From Candidatus Lambdaproteobacteria bacterium (GTDB lineage Bacteria; SAR324; NAC60-12), in NCBI GenBank assembly GCA_012964265.1, contig DTUH01000234.1:1-8456 (forward strand): a stretch of DNA of 8,456 nt, written 5' to 3'. A program made the position numbers and the translations under genes. Below the pieces are notes generated by a model. It was not told the origin of the DNA, made no database searches, and saw only the letters and a list, made by a program, of their open reading frames with translations. Positions 1-5,689 of the stretch are shown piece after piece; position 1 is the stretch's first letter, and every line of letters starts with the position of its first letter.

Positions 1-37
1 TTTATGAGATGATTTGGAACAGGATGGAATAGTAGTG

Positions 38-127
38 TGGCGGAGAGGAAGGGATTCGAACCCCCGGTACGCGTGAACGCACAATAGATTTCGAGTCTAC
101 CGCCTTCGACCACTCGGCCACCTCTCC
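38..127 (-). tRNA. tRNA-Ser (anticodon CGA)
   Basis: Read on the minus strand, this folds as a class II (long variable arm) tRNA. The acceptor strand GGAGAGG (127 to 121) pairs with CCTCTCC (48 to 42), followed by discriminator G (41) and an encoded CCA (40 to 38). The D arm contains GGCCGAGTGGTC. The anticodon stem GTAGA/TCTAT encloses the loop CTCGAAA, giving anticodon CGA, which reads the serine codon UCG. The T arm carries GGTTCGAATCC. The long variable arm and the anticodon agree on serine. It lies downstream of the HemJ-like gene on the same strand, so the two may be co-transcribed. The palindrome TCCGGA (125-130) straddles its 5' end. Confidence 0.97.
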
Positions 128-141
128 GGATTTGAATTGAA

Positions 142-156
142 ACAGTCTGAGACTGT
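142..156 (-). terminator. small stem-loop between HemJ-like gene and tRNA-Ser
   Basis: ACAGTC and GACTGT form a perfect 6-bp stem around a 3-base loop, two bases past the stop codon of the HemJ-like gene. On the minus strand it is followed only by a short T-containing stretch, not a strong T-run. It could be a weak terminator or an RNA-processing site between the mRNA and the tRNA. The position supports a role, but the strength is doubtful. Confidence 0.35.
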
Positions 157-157
157 A

Positions 158-571
158 CTAAAACGGTTTCGCCAGCGCCAGATAAATCATAATGGCGGAG
201 ATGAAAAAAATGCCAATGTGAACCAGCAGTGCTTGAGGTTTCCGCAAATTGCTGTTCTTAATTTGACGTCCGTTCACAAAACCTAAAACAATCAGGATCA
301 GTAAAAGTGTGATTTTCGTGTGCAGCCAGCCGTTGCCCGGTGTACTGATCCGCTCCTGAATCACGGCCAAATAGGCTCCGGAAGCCACTGCCACAACCAG
401 GATCGGGTAGTAAATCAGCTGATGGACCCGCCGCTGAATCCACTGAATACCCTCGATCTGAGCCGGATCGCTTAAACGTAAGCGAAAAACAACCGTCAGA
501 GACTGCACAAATAAAGTGCCAACCACCAACATCACCGCAATTACATGAAGTGTTAAACCATAAATGTACAT
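158..571 (-). CDS. HemJ-like (UPF0093-type) four-helix membrane protein
   Basis: A 137-residue integral membrane protein with four hydrophobic helices (about residues 3-27, 54-72, 87-104 and 116-134). It resembles HemJ, the protoporphyrinogen IX oxidase of many bacteria that lack HemG and HemY. Shared marks are a His near the start of helix 1 (H9), an RR-to-Pro segment before helix 2 (R47, R48, P56), GWLHTK before helix 3 (W82, K86), and an ending in AKPF like the family's terminal KP. The His and Lys match residues reported as essential in cyanobacterial HemJ. It is shorter than typical HemJ (about 140-200 residues), so a CopD-like or other related four-helix protein is possible. The ATG at 569-571 is preferred: AGGAAG lies 6 bases upstream (578-583), H9 lands where HemJ has its His, and the upstream ATG at 601 overlaps the likely -10 box. 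Confidence 0.7.
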   Translation of the reverse strand: MYIYGLTLHVIAVMLVVGTLFVQSLTVVFRLRLSDPAQIEGIQWIQRRVHQLIYYPILVVAVASGAYLAVIQERISTPGNGWLHTKITLLLILIVLGFVNGRQIKNSNLRKPQALLVHIGIFFISAIMIYLALAKPF

Positions 572-599
572 TCGTTGCTTCCTGTTAAAATGAACAACC

Positions 600-628
600 A
601 TAATATCATTTCACCAAAACTCTTACAA
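600..628 (-). promoter_or_regulatory. candidate sigma-70 promoter for the HemJ-like gene
   Basis: On the minus strand, TTGTAA (628-623) and TATTAT (605-600) are separated by exactly 17 bases. The -10 matches the consensus at five of six positions and the -35 at four of six. Transcription would begin near 593, leaving a leader of about 20 bases with the AGGAAG ribosome site ahead of the ATG at 571. Because the ATG at 601 falls within this -10 region, the call also decides the gene start. It is a sequence match only. Confidence 0.45.
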
Positions 629-684
629 GTTTTCCGGAATGCAGTTGCGCCTCACAAAAAAAATGAACAAGAAACTTTTGAGTT

Positions 685-713
685 TTGAAAAAAATACGTA
701 GGATAGAGATTAT
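685..713 (+). promoter_or_regulatory. candidate promoter for the hypothetical-moeA-lpxD cluster
   Basis: TTGAAA (685-690, five of six consensus matches) is followed after 17 bases by GATTAT (708-713, four of six). Transcription would start near 720, giving a leader of about 50 A/T-rich bases before the first gene at 769. The surrounding stretch (639-760) is very A-rich, as expected for a divergent promoter region, and this also raises the chance of accidental matches. Confidence 0.35.
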
Positions 714-768
714 GAGACCTATTTGAAAACCTCACTAAAAACATCAAATAAAAATTAACAGGAGTAGA

Positions 769-960
769 ATGGCTAAAAAAAAGAAAAAACGATTTCCCAA
801 AAAAGAATTAAATTCATGGCTGAGAGTACACTCACAGTGGAACCACCAGGATTGGGCTGACCTGATAGAAGACTTGTCAGTTCAAGGCTTTCATGATTGG
901 ACGGACACAGAAAAAGGACGAAATGAAATTGGATTTTATTTGGAAACCAAACGTCGTTGA
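769..960 (+). CDS. 63-residue lysine-rich hypothetical protein
   Basis: Family not recognised. This is a small soluble protein with a very basic N-terminus (a run of five lysines after MA, then RFPKK). The remainder is rich in tryptophan and acidic residues and looks helical, with repeated Trp-Asp/His patches (SQWNHQDWADL, FHDWTDTE). It ends in ETKRR. No signal peptide or membrane helix is present. AGGAG (760-764) precedes the ATG by 4 bases and supports translation. It is the first gene of the rightward cluster, 18 bases before the moeA ATG, so it is probably co-transcribed with moeA. The N-terminal codons include the heptamer A AAA AAG in frame, a potential slippery site. The basic tail suggests nucleic-acid or ribosome contact, but that is a guess. 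Confidence 0.75.
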   Translation: MAKKKKKRFPKKELNSWLRVHSQWNHQDWADLIEDLSVQGFHDWTDTEKGRNEIGFYLETKRR

Positions 961-978
961 ATACCGGAACAGGATGTG

Positions 979-2196
979 ATGTTAAGTTATGAAGACGCAA
1001 GAGCGCTGGTATTCGAACACGTCAAACCACTTGAAAAAGAACAGCGCCACCTGATAGAATCCCAGGGGTTGGCGCTTTCAGAAGACATCGTAGCACCATA
1101 CGGAATGCCGTTATTCGACAATTCTGCTGTGGATGGTTATGCAGTTCAAGCGGCGGATTTAACCGCTGCTTCCCGTGAAAATCCGGTATGTCTGGAAAAA
1201 CTGGGTTACATTTCCGCGGGAGATTCCGGAAAAGATCCGCTGGGTTCCGGACAATGCGTGCAGATTGCGACAGGCGCACCACTTCCTGCAGGGGCGGATA
1301 CGATCGTGATGAAGGAAGATATAAAACTCGAAGAATCTCTTGTATGCTTTTTTCAATCGATTCCGAAAACCGAAAACGTCCGTTATCAGGGAGAAGATAT
1401 TCCGGAAGGTCGAACAGTGATTCCGGTTGGAACGGTGATTGGCCCAGCGCAAATGGCGGTGCTGGCGACTTTTGGTTTTTCCCGGGTTCCGGTGCGGCGT
1501 GTACCAAAAATAAGCATCGTTTCCACCGGAAGCGAATTGGTTGACGTAGATGAAAATCCGCAATCCGGACAAATCCGTGAATCAAACCGTTACATGCTGG
1601 CAGGCATGGTAAAACAGGAATCTTGCGAGTTGGTAAAAATGACGATGGTTCCGGATATTCCGAAAATCCTGAAACATGAATTTGAAGATGCGCTGCAAGC
1701 TGATGTAGTGCTTATTTCCGGAGGAATGTCTGTTGGTGAAAGGGATTACGCCAAGCCCATTTTAAAAGAAATGGGTGTCGAGGAAATTTTTTGGAAAATA
1801 AAATTCAAACCCGGAAAGCCGCTGTTTTTTGGTAAACGTGGTAAAACTTTAGTTTTTGGGCTGCCCGGAAATCCCGCATCAAGTTACGTGCTGTTTGAAG
1901 AATTTGTGCGCCCTGCAATGCGGCAATTGATGGGACGTCGAATTTTGGAGGCAGACATGGTCAAGGCCAGACTCGATGAATCCATTTCAAAAACCTACAA
2001 ACGGCTGCATTTCATGCGCGGACAACTGCATCAGCAAAATGGAGAATATCGGGTGCGTCCCTTAAATTTTCAAGGCTCACACAGCATCGGTTCGCTCGTT
2101 GAGTCAAATGCCTTGATCCGGGTGGAAGCAAATTCTCCCGTGCTTCCCAAAGGATGCCAGGTCTCTGTCCGGCCACTTCTGAATGAAATAGGGTGA
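979..2196 (+). CDS. moeA: Molybdopterin molybdenumtransferase MoeA
   Basis: MoeA inserts molybdate into adenylylated molybdopterin, the last common step of molybdenum cofactor synthesis, in the cytoplasm. The 405-residue length is normal for the family (about 400-411). Family motifs appear in order: FDNSAVDGYAV (about 46-56), ATGAPLPAGAD with a following KED, GEDIPEG, the MoCF-binding core with STGSEL (about 182) and GQIRESNR (about 197), SGGMSVGERDY (about 247), and GLPGNPASS (about 294), then the C-terminal beta domain. The acidic residues of the E. coli active site appear kept. The ATG at 979 is chosen over the GTG at 976 because AGGA (971-974) would almost touch the GTG. The lpxD ATG lies 5 bases past its stop. 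Its presence implies molybdoenzymes in the host. The pairing with lpxD has no obvious functional logic. Confidence 0.95.
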   Translation: MLSYEDARALVFEHVKPLEKEQRHLIESQGLALSEDIVAPYGMPLFDNSAVDGYAVQAADLTAASRENPVCLEKLGYISAGDSGKDPLGSGQCVQIATGAPLPAGADTIVMKEDIKLEESLVCFFQSIPKTENVRYQGEDIPEGRTVIPVGTVIGPAQMAVLATFGFSRVPVRRVPKISIVSTGSELVDVDENPQSGQIRESNRYMLAGMVKQESCELVKMTMVPDIPKILKHEFEDALQADVVLISGGMSVGERDYAKPILKEMGVEEIFWKIKFKPGKPLFFGKRGKTLVFGLPGNPASSYVLFEEFVRPAMRQLMGRRILEADMVKARLDESISKTYKRLHFMRGQLHQQNGEYRVRPLNFQGSHSIGSLVESNALIRVEANSPVLPKGCQVSVRPLLNEIG

Positions 2197-2201
2197 GGTT
2201 A

Positions 2202-3290
2202 ATGGGCGCATTACCGCTTTCGCTGAAGGAACTTGCCAAAAAGCTGAAGGTTGAATATTCCGGAAACGGAGATTTAATAATCACGCATGTTTGCGGACTT
2301 GACTCGCTGCAAGCGGGAGGTCTGGCATATTTAAGCAGTCCGGGCGGCATAACAAGTGTTCCGACTCCCGCAGGTATGTCAAGGCAAGTTAGTACTACCG
2401 TCGATGAAATTAATTCGAGCCAGGTTGCTTTGGTTGTTTCTCCGGAAGTTCAGCATGCTGAACACAACCTGATTATTTCCGCTGATCCCCTGGCAACTCA
2501 TGTGGCGGCCACAAAATTATTGAATCCTGCAAAGCCGAGGATTCCGGGCTTCACCAAAAAGTCCGGAATTCATCCCAGTGCGGTTGTCAGTAAAAGTGCA
2601 AAACTCGGCAAAAATGTGATTGTAGGACCCAAAGTTGTGATTTATGATGGAGTGCGGATTGGCGAAAACACAATCCTGCATGCAGGAGTTGTGATCATGT
2701 CTGATGTAGTCATTGGCGCGGATTGCACCTTTTATCCGAATGCGGTGGTGCAGGACAGATCCGAAATTGGTGACCGCGTTATTTTGCAGTCAGGCGCAGT
2801 GATCGGTTCAGACGGACACGGCTATTTTCAACGTGAAGGTGTGAACCGGAAAATTCCGCAATTGGGAATTGTGCGTCTCGAAAACGATGTTGAGGTTGGA
2901 GCATGCACAACGATTGACCGGGCACGTTTTCGCACAACCATCATTAAGCAGGGTAGTAAACTCGACAATCAAGTGCAAATTGCGCATAATGTAAGTCTTG
3001 GCGAACAAGCCCTGGTTTCAGCACAATCGGCAGTTGGGGGCAGCGTAAAGGCTGGACATCATTTAATCATGGGCGGACAGTCCGGAATCCGAGACAATGT
3101 GATTGTGGGGAACAACGTCACTGCTGTAGCACGTGCCGTAATCACGGCCAACACCCAGGATAAAGAGGTGCTGGGAGGAATGCCGGGAAGGCCGGTTAGC
3201 CAATGGAGGCAGCTGCAGTCGCTAATAAATCGCCTGGCTGAACTTTTTGACCGTGTCCGAAAACTGGAATCACGTCATGAATCTGAATAA
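2202..3290 (+). CDS. lpxD: UDP-3-O-(3-hydroxyacyl)glucosamine N-acyltransferase LpxD
   Basis: LpxD transfers a 3-hydroxyacyl chain from acyl carrier protein to the 2-amino group of UDP-3-O-acyl-glucosamine, the third step of lipid A synthesis. The 362-residue protein has an N-terminal uridine-binding domain beginning SLKELAKKL, then a left-handed beta-helix of hexapeptide repeats (about 124-325). Key motifs are GSDGHGY, IPQLG, GACTTIDRA and QIAHNV with the catalytic His (about H262). It closes with VLGGMPGRP and a charged C-terminal helix (about 328-362) as in trimeric LpxD. The N-terminal domain has a longer Gly/Pro/Ser-rich segment (about 46-68) where relatives usually read PKY. The ATG at 2202 has GAGG just upstream (2195-2198). 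A GTG at 2193 would overlap the moeA stop and lacks a good ribosome site. The usual fabZ-lpxA-bamA neighbours are absent here. Confidence 0.95.
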   Translation: MGALPLSLKELAKKLKVEYSGNGDLIITHVCGLDSLQAGGLAYLSSPGGITSVPTPAGMSRQVSTTVDEINSSQVALVVSPEVQHAEHNLIISADPLATHVAATKLLNPAKPRIPGFTKKSGIHPSAVVSKSAKLGKNVIVGPKVVIYDGVRIGENTILHAGVVIMSDVVIGADCTFYPNAVVQDRSEIGDRVILQSGAVIGSDGHGYFQREGVNRKIPQLGIVRLENDVEVGACTTIDRARFRTTIIKQGSKLDNQVQIAHNVSLGEQALVSAQSAVGGSVKAGHHLIMGGQSGIRDNVIVGNNVTAVARAVITANTQDKEVLGGMPGRPVSQWRQLQSLINRLAELFDRVRKLESRHESE

Positions 3291-3294
3291 AATC

Positions 3295-3407
3295 AAAAAG
3301 GCTGAAAAAAGGCACTAAGGCGCTGAGGCACTGGGGCACTTCTGTGATCTCTGTGACTCTGTGGTTAAACACTTTTTGAGTGGTTTTTGACTTTTTGCAG
3401 CCTTATC
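3295..3407. repeat. imperfect palindromic element built of octamer repeats (CACAGAG type)
   Basis: It begins 5 bases after the lpxD stop. Outer arms at 3298-3311 and 3391-3404 are inverted copies matching at 13 of 14 positions (core AAGGCTG and CAGCCTT). Inside, the left half is four octamers, GGCACTAA, GGCGCTGA, GGCACTGG and GGCACTTC (3311-3342). The right half reads TGTGATCTC, TGTGACTC and TGTGGTTA (3343-3367), which on the other strand are CACAGAG-type units. The halves can therefore pair with mismatches inside the outer stem. Similar CACAGAG/GGCAC-rich intergenic sequences recur, as I recall, in unrelated environmental bacterial genomes, with unknown function. It could stop lpxD transcription or protect its mRNA 3' end. 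No coding potential is evident. Confidence 0.7.
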
Positions 3408-3416
3408 ACATCTAAC
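3387..3416 (+). promoter_or_regulatory. weak candidate promoter for yggT
   Basis: TTGACT (3387-3392, five of six) is followed after 18 bases by TCTAAC (3411-3416, four of six), 15 bases before the yggT ATG. The implied leader would be under 10 bases and no Shine-Dalgarno sequence is visible. The -35 box lies in the right arm of the palindromic element, so the element may supply part of the promoter. Confidence 0.25.
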
Positions 3417-3431
3417 CTATAAATATTCATA

Positions 3432-3689
3432 ATGCCGATTTCAGGATCATTAATTCAAGTACTTGCGGCAATGTTACGGCTTTACAGCTTGATGATTGTC
3501 GTTTATGCACTGATTTCATGGGTCATGCACGAGCAGCATTACCCACCCGCCGTGCGCTGGCTGCAGAGTATGGTGGAACCGGTACTGTCCCGAATCAGAA
3601 AAGTTATCCCGCCAATTGGCGGAATAGATGTCTCGGTAGTAGCCGCACTCCTTCTTATTGAAATGATTCGTTCTTTTATACTTTACTGA
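3432..3689 (+). CDS. yggT: YggT family membrane protein
   Basis: An 85-residue protein with two hydrophobic helices (about residues 7-29 and 64-83) joined by a short loop. It matches the YggT family: YALISWV at the end of helix 1, P..RWLQSMVEPVLSRIRKVIPP in the loop, and GGIDVSVVAALLLIE entering helix 2. It is a single-repeat form, whereas E. coli YggT carries two copies. YggT-family proteins are linked to membrane and osmotic functions and, in plastids and cyanobacteria, to thylakoid or division processes, but the biochemical role is unsettled. No clear ribosome site precedes the ATG, which is chosen because it yields a full first helix. It may be read through from lpxD or from its own weak promoter. 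It converges with the CpoB-like gene with 1 base between stops. Confidence 0.9.
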   Translation: MPISGSLIQVLAAMLRLYSLMIVVYALISWVMHEQHYPPAVRWLQSMVEPVLSRIRKVIPPIGGIDVSVVAALLLIEMIRSFILY

Positions 3690-3690
3690 T

Positions 3691-4878
3691 TCACCTTCCC
3701 AAATCACGCTCCGCGTTTCTGGCTGCAGCAGATCCCGGAAAACGCTTAATCACTTCCTCAAAATAATAAACCGCGCGCTGTTCGAGATTTAGCTTAACAC
3801 TCAGTTTTCCCAGCATATAAATCGAATCCGGAGTTTTGTAACCCTGCGAAGTCGGGCGGTGTTCATAACGTGTCAATACTTTGCGAAATGCTTCTTCTGC
3901 CTTTTTAAATTCATTCAGCTCAAAGTAAGAGCGGCCTATCCAGTAAAAGGCATTGTCGCTATCAAGGTTATCCGGAAATCGTTTAGTAAAATTTTCAAAA
4001 ACCAGAATTGCCTGAGGATGGTCTTTTTGAATGACTGCGGTCATGCCCTGATTATAAATTTTCTTTACTCCCGGATGCCGAATTAAAATAAATGGATCCT
4101 CCGGAGGATTGAGATCCGGATCAGAAAAACTGTCTTTGGAAGCTTCGGCACTTGCCAAAGATGTTTTAGAAATGTCGGAACCGTCTGGTGCAACTCCCAG
4201 AGCACGTGTGTCTGGATCCGGCAAATCTTCCGGATCTTCCAAATCCTTCAGATTGACTGCTCCAGCTTCAGCAAAACCAGGTTCTTCTTCAACATCAATT
4301 TTTTCCTCTTTTAAATCCAAATTATTTATTTCCGCCAATTCCTTGTCGGCTGTGGAAACTGATGTTTTGTGAATCTCAGTCTCCGTATTTTTCAACAATG
4401 AGTAATTTTCAATCGGCTGCAAAGATTTCCGGGGAACTTTTTTCAACTTGTTTCCGTTATGCTGAAGAGGCTGTTTTTCCAATACCTGTGAAATCATGGA
4501 GGCTGCGGATTCAGACGCCTTGGTTGACCTCAAAGATTCCTCAACGGAACGCTCCAGCAAAACAAAATTCATTTCCCATTGCTCCTGCAGTAAAAGGAAA
4601 TCATCCCGTTGTTCTTTTTGTTGTATTTGGAGTTCGTTTACTTGCTGCTGCAGCTGTTCAATTTTAGTCTGTAACTGACTATTTTCTGCAGAGAGCAAGA
4701 TTTGTTTTTGAGTGACACTTTCTGAACTTGGAATGGAAGTCGGATTTTCTACCTTCTTTTGCGGGTTGAATTTGGGAAAGACGCCATCAAGCTCCGCGCA
4801 TCCGGAGAAGAAAAACAACATTAGCGGCAAACAAATTGAACAACTTTTCTGTGCAAAACGAAGGGACGGCGAGGTCAT
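3691..4878 (-). CDS. CpoB/YbgF-like TPR lipoprotein
   Basis: A 395-residue predicted lipoprotein. The signal peptide ends in FFSGC (lipidated Cys27), and Ala at +2 favours the outer membrane. Residues about 57-117 are a Gln/Glu/Leu-rich coiled coil, followed by a long acidic, probably disordered linker (about 170-260, rich in Asp, Glu and Pro). Residues about 265-395 are TPR repeats with the YbgF pattern: SDNAFYWIGRSYFELNEF, then ALRKVL-like helices, and FEEVIKRFPGSAAARNAERDL. Coiled coil plus C-terminal TPRs is the CpoB plan. CpoB sits between peptidoglycan synthesis and the Tol and Bam machineries in E. coli. The usual CpoB is soluble in the periplasm and lies beside pal, so the lipid anchor, long linker and bamD partner are unusual. 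Its ATG overlaps the bamD stop in ATGA (4875-4878), indicating translational coupling. Confidence 0.8.
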   Translation of the reverse strand: MTSPSLRFAQKSCSICLPLMLFFFSGCAELDGVFPKFNPQKKVENPTSIPSSESVTQKQILLSAENSQLQTKIEQLQQQVNELQIQQKEQRDDFLLLQEQWEMNFVLLERSVEESLRSTKASESAASMISQVLEKQPLQHNGNKLKKVPRKSLQPIENYSLLKNTETEIHKTSVSTADKELAEINNLDLKEEKIDVEEEPGFAEAGAVNLKDLEDPEDLPDPDTRALGVAPDGSDISKTSLASAEASKDSFSDPDLNPPEDPFILIRHPGVKKIYNQGMTAVIQKDHPQAILVFENFTKRFPDNLDSDNAFYWIGRSYFELNEFKKAEEAFRKVLTRYEHRPTSQGYKTPDSIYMLGKLSVKLNLEQRAVYYFEEVIKRFPGSAAARNAERDLGR

Positions 4879-5663
4879 TCTTCTCTCATCGTGAGTTGCG
4901 CCAGCAATTTACGCTCCCGTAATGTTTCCAGTACCTTTTGCATTTCTTCCGCAAGTTCCGGTTGTTGATTCAAACGGTAAGCTTCAATCAGACGTTCTGC
5001 AACATGGGCGGTGCGGGGAAAACCGGGGTAGTATTTGAGCAGGTATAAATAACGCCCAATTGCAGAATGATAGGCTTCCTTATCAAAATAATAATTCGCC
5101 ACATGCAGTTCATGTTCTGCAAGATCACTCAGCGCCCTTTTCTGATAAGCCTGTACATCCGCCAAATACGGACTGTGCGGAAAAAGCAAATAAAAACGCT
5201 GATATTCGCGAATCAGAATCCGGTTTGGTTCCATGTTGCGGTCATAATCACGTGACTGCACAAATAAACCGTAAATATTGCGTTCGTAATTGAGTGCAAC
5301 CAGGCGGTTGAGTGTGTAAGGTGTGAGGTGACTGCGTGGACTGAGCAGGAGAAAACGTCTGTAGCTGCTTTCGGATTCTTCCCATTTGCTCTGCCTAAAG
5401 TACAAGTCACCCATTTTCAGATGCGAAAGGGTGGCCAACCTTGTGCCGGAATGTTCATCAACCAGGATTTCAAAATTTTTCAGTGCTTCCTGATAAAATT
5501 CATCTTCCAGGGCAATCATTGCCTTTTGATACAACTCTGAAGATGGTATCCGTATTTGGGTAGTTGTTTTTTCCGTACAACTTTGCAAGAGTCCGGAAAA
5601 AACCAGCAGCGTCATAATTTGCAAATAAAAAATACTTCTGTTCAAACAGGGACAACACTTCAT
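4875..5663 (-). CDS. bamD: Outer membrane protein assembly factor BamD
   Basis: BamD is the essential lipoprotein partner of BamA in the complex that inserts beta-barrels into the outer membrane. The 262-residue product has a signal peptide with lipobox LQSC (Cys29) and TPR repeats over the rest. BamD-like stretches are ELYQKAMIALEDEFYQEAL, then SYRRFLLLSPRSHLTPY, an RDYDRN segment followed by EYQRFYLLFPHSPYLADV, LAEHELHVANYYFDKEAYHSA, and a closing YPGF with an EAYRLN helix. Length is close to the family's (about 245-270). The start at 5663 gives a long signal peptide with three early Cys. Met17 (5615) would leave a shorter one, and neither has a strong ribosome site. It follows the receiver-ATPase gene by 26 bases and overlaps the CpoB-like gene by 4. 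Confidence 0.88.
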   Translation of the reverse strand: MKCCPCLNRSIFYLQIMTLLVFSGLLQSCTEKTTTQIRIPSSELYQKAMIALEDEFYQEALKNFEILVDEHSGTRLATLSHLKMGDLYFRQSKWEESESSYRRFLLLSPRSHLTPYTLNRLVALNYERNIYGLFVQSRDYDRNMEPNRILIREYQRFYLLFPHSPYLADVQAYQKRALSDLAEHELHVANYYFDKEAYHSAIGRYLYLLKYYPGFPRTAHVAERLIEAYRLNQQPELAEEMQKVLETLRERKLLAQLTMREE

Positions 5664-5689
5664 TCAGCTATTATTCGTATAAATATGGT

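Noticed and set aside
1022..1585. 187-codon minus-strand frame opposite moeA
   Set aside because: It lies wholly inside moeA on the opposite strand, its product is rich in Pro, Arg and Ser with no recognisable family, and moeA has full motif support.
4206..4250. Short repeated GGATCCGG/CTTCCGGATC motifs as a tandem DNA repeat
   Set aside because: They encode the repetitive Asp-Leu-Glu-Asp-Pro linker of the CpoB-like protein and contain TCCGGA copies already counted. No regular unit length is present.
4109..4667. Plus-strand frames opposite the CpoB-like gene
   Set aside because: Low-complexity Ser/Lys-rich and Cys-rich translations that are antisense images of the acidic linker and coiled coil.
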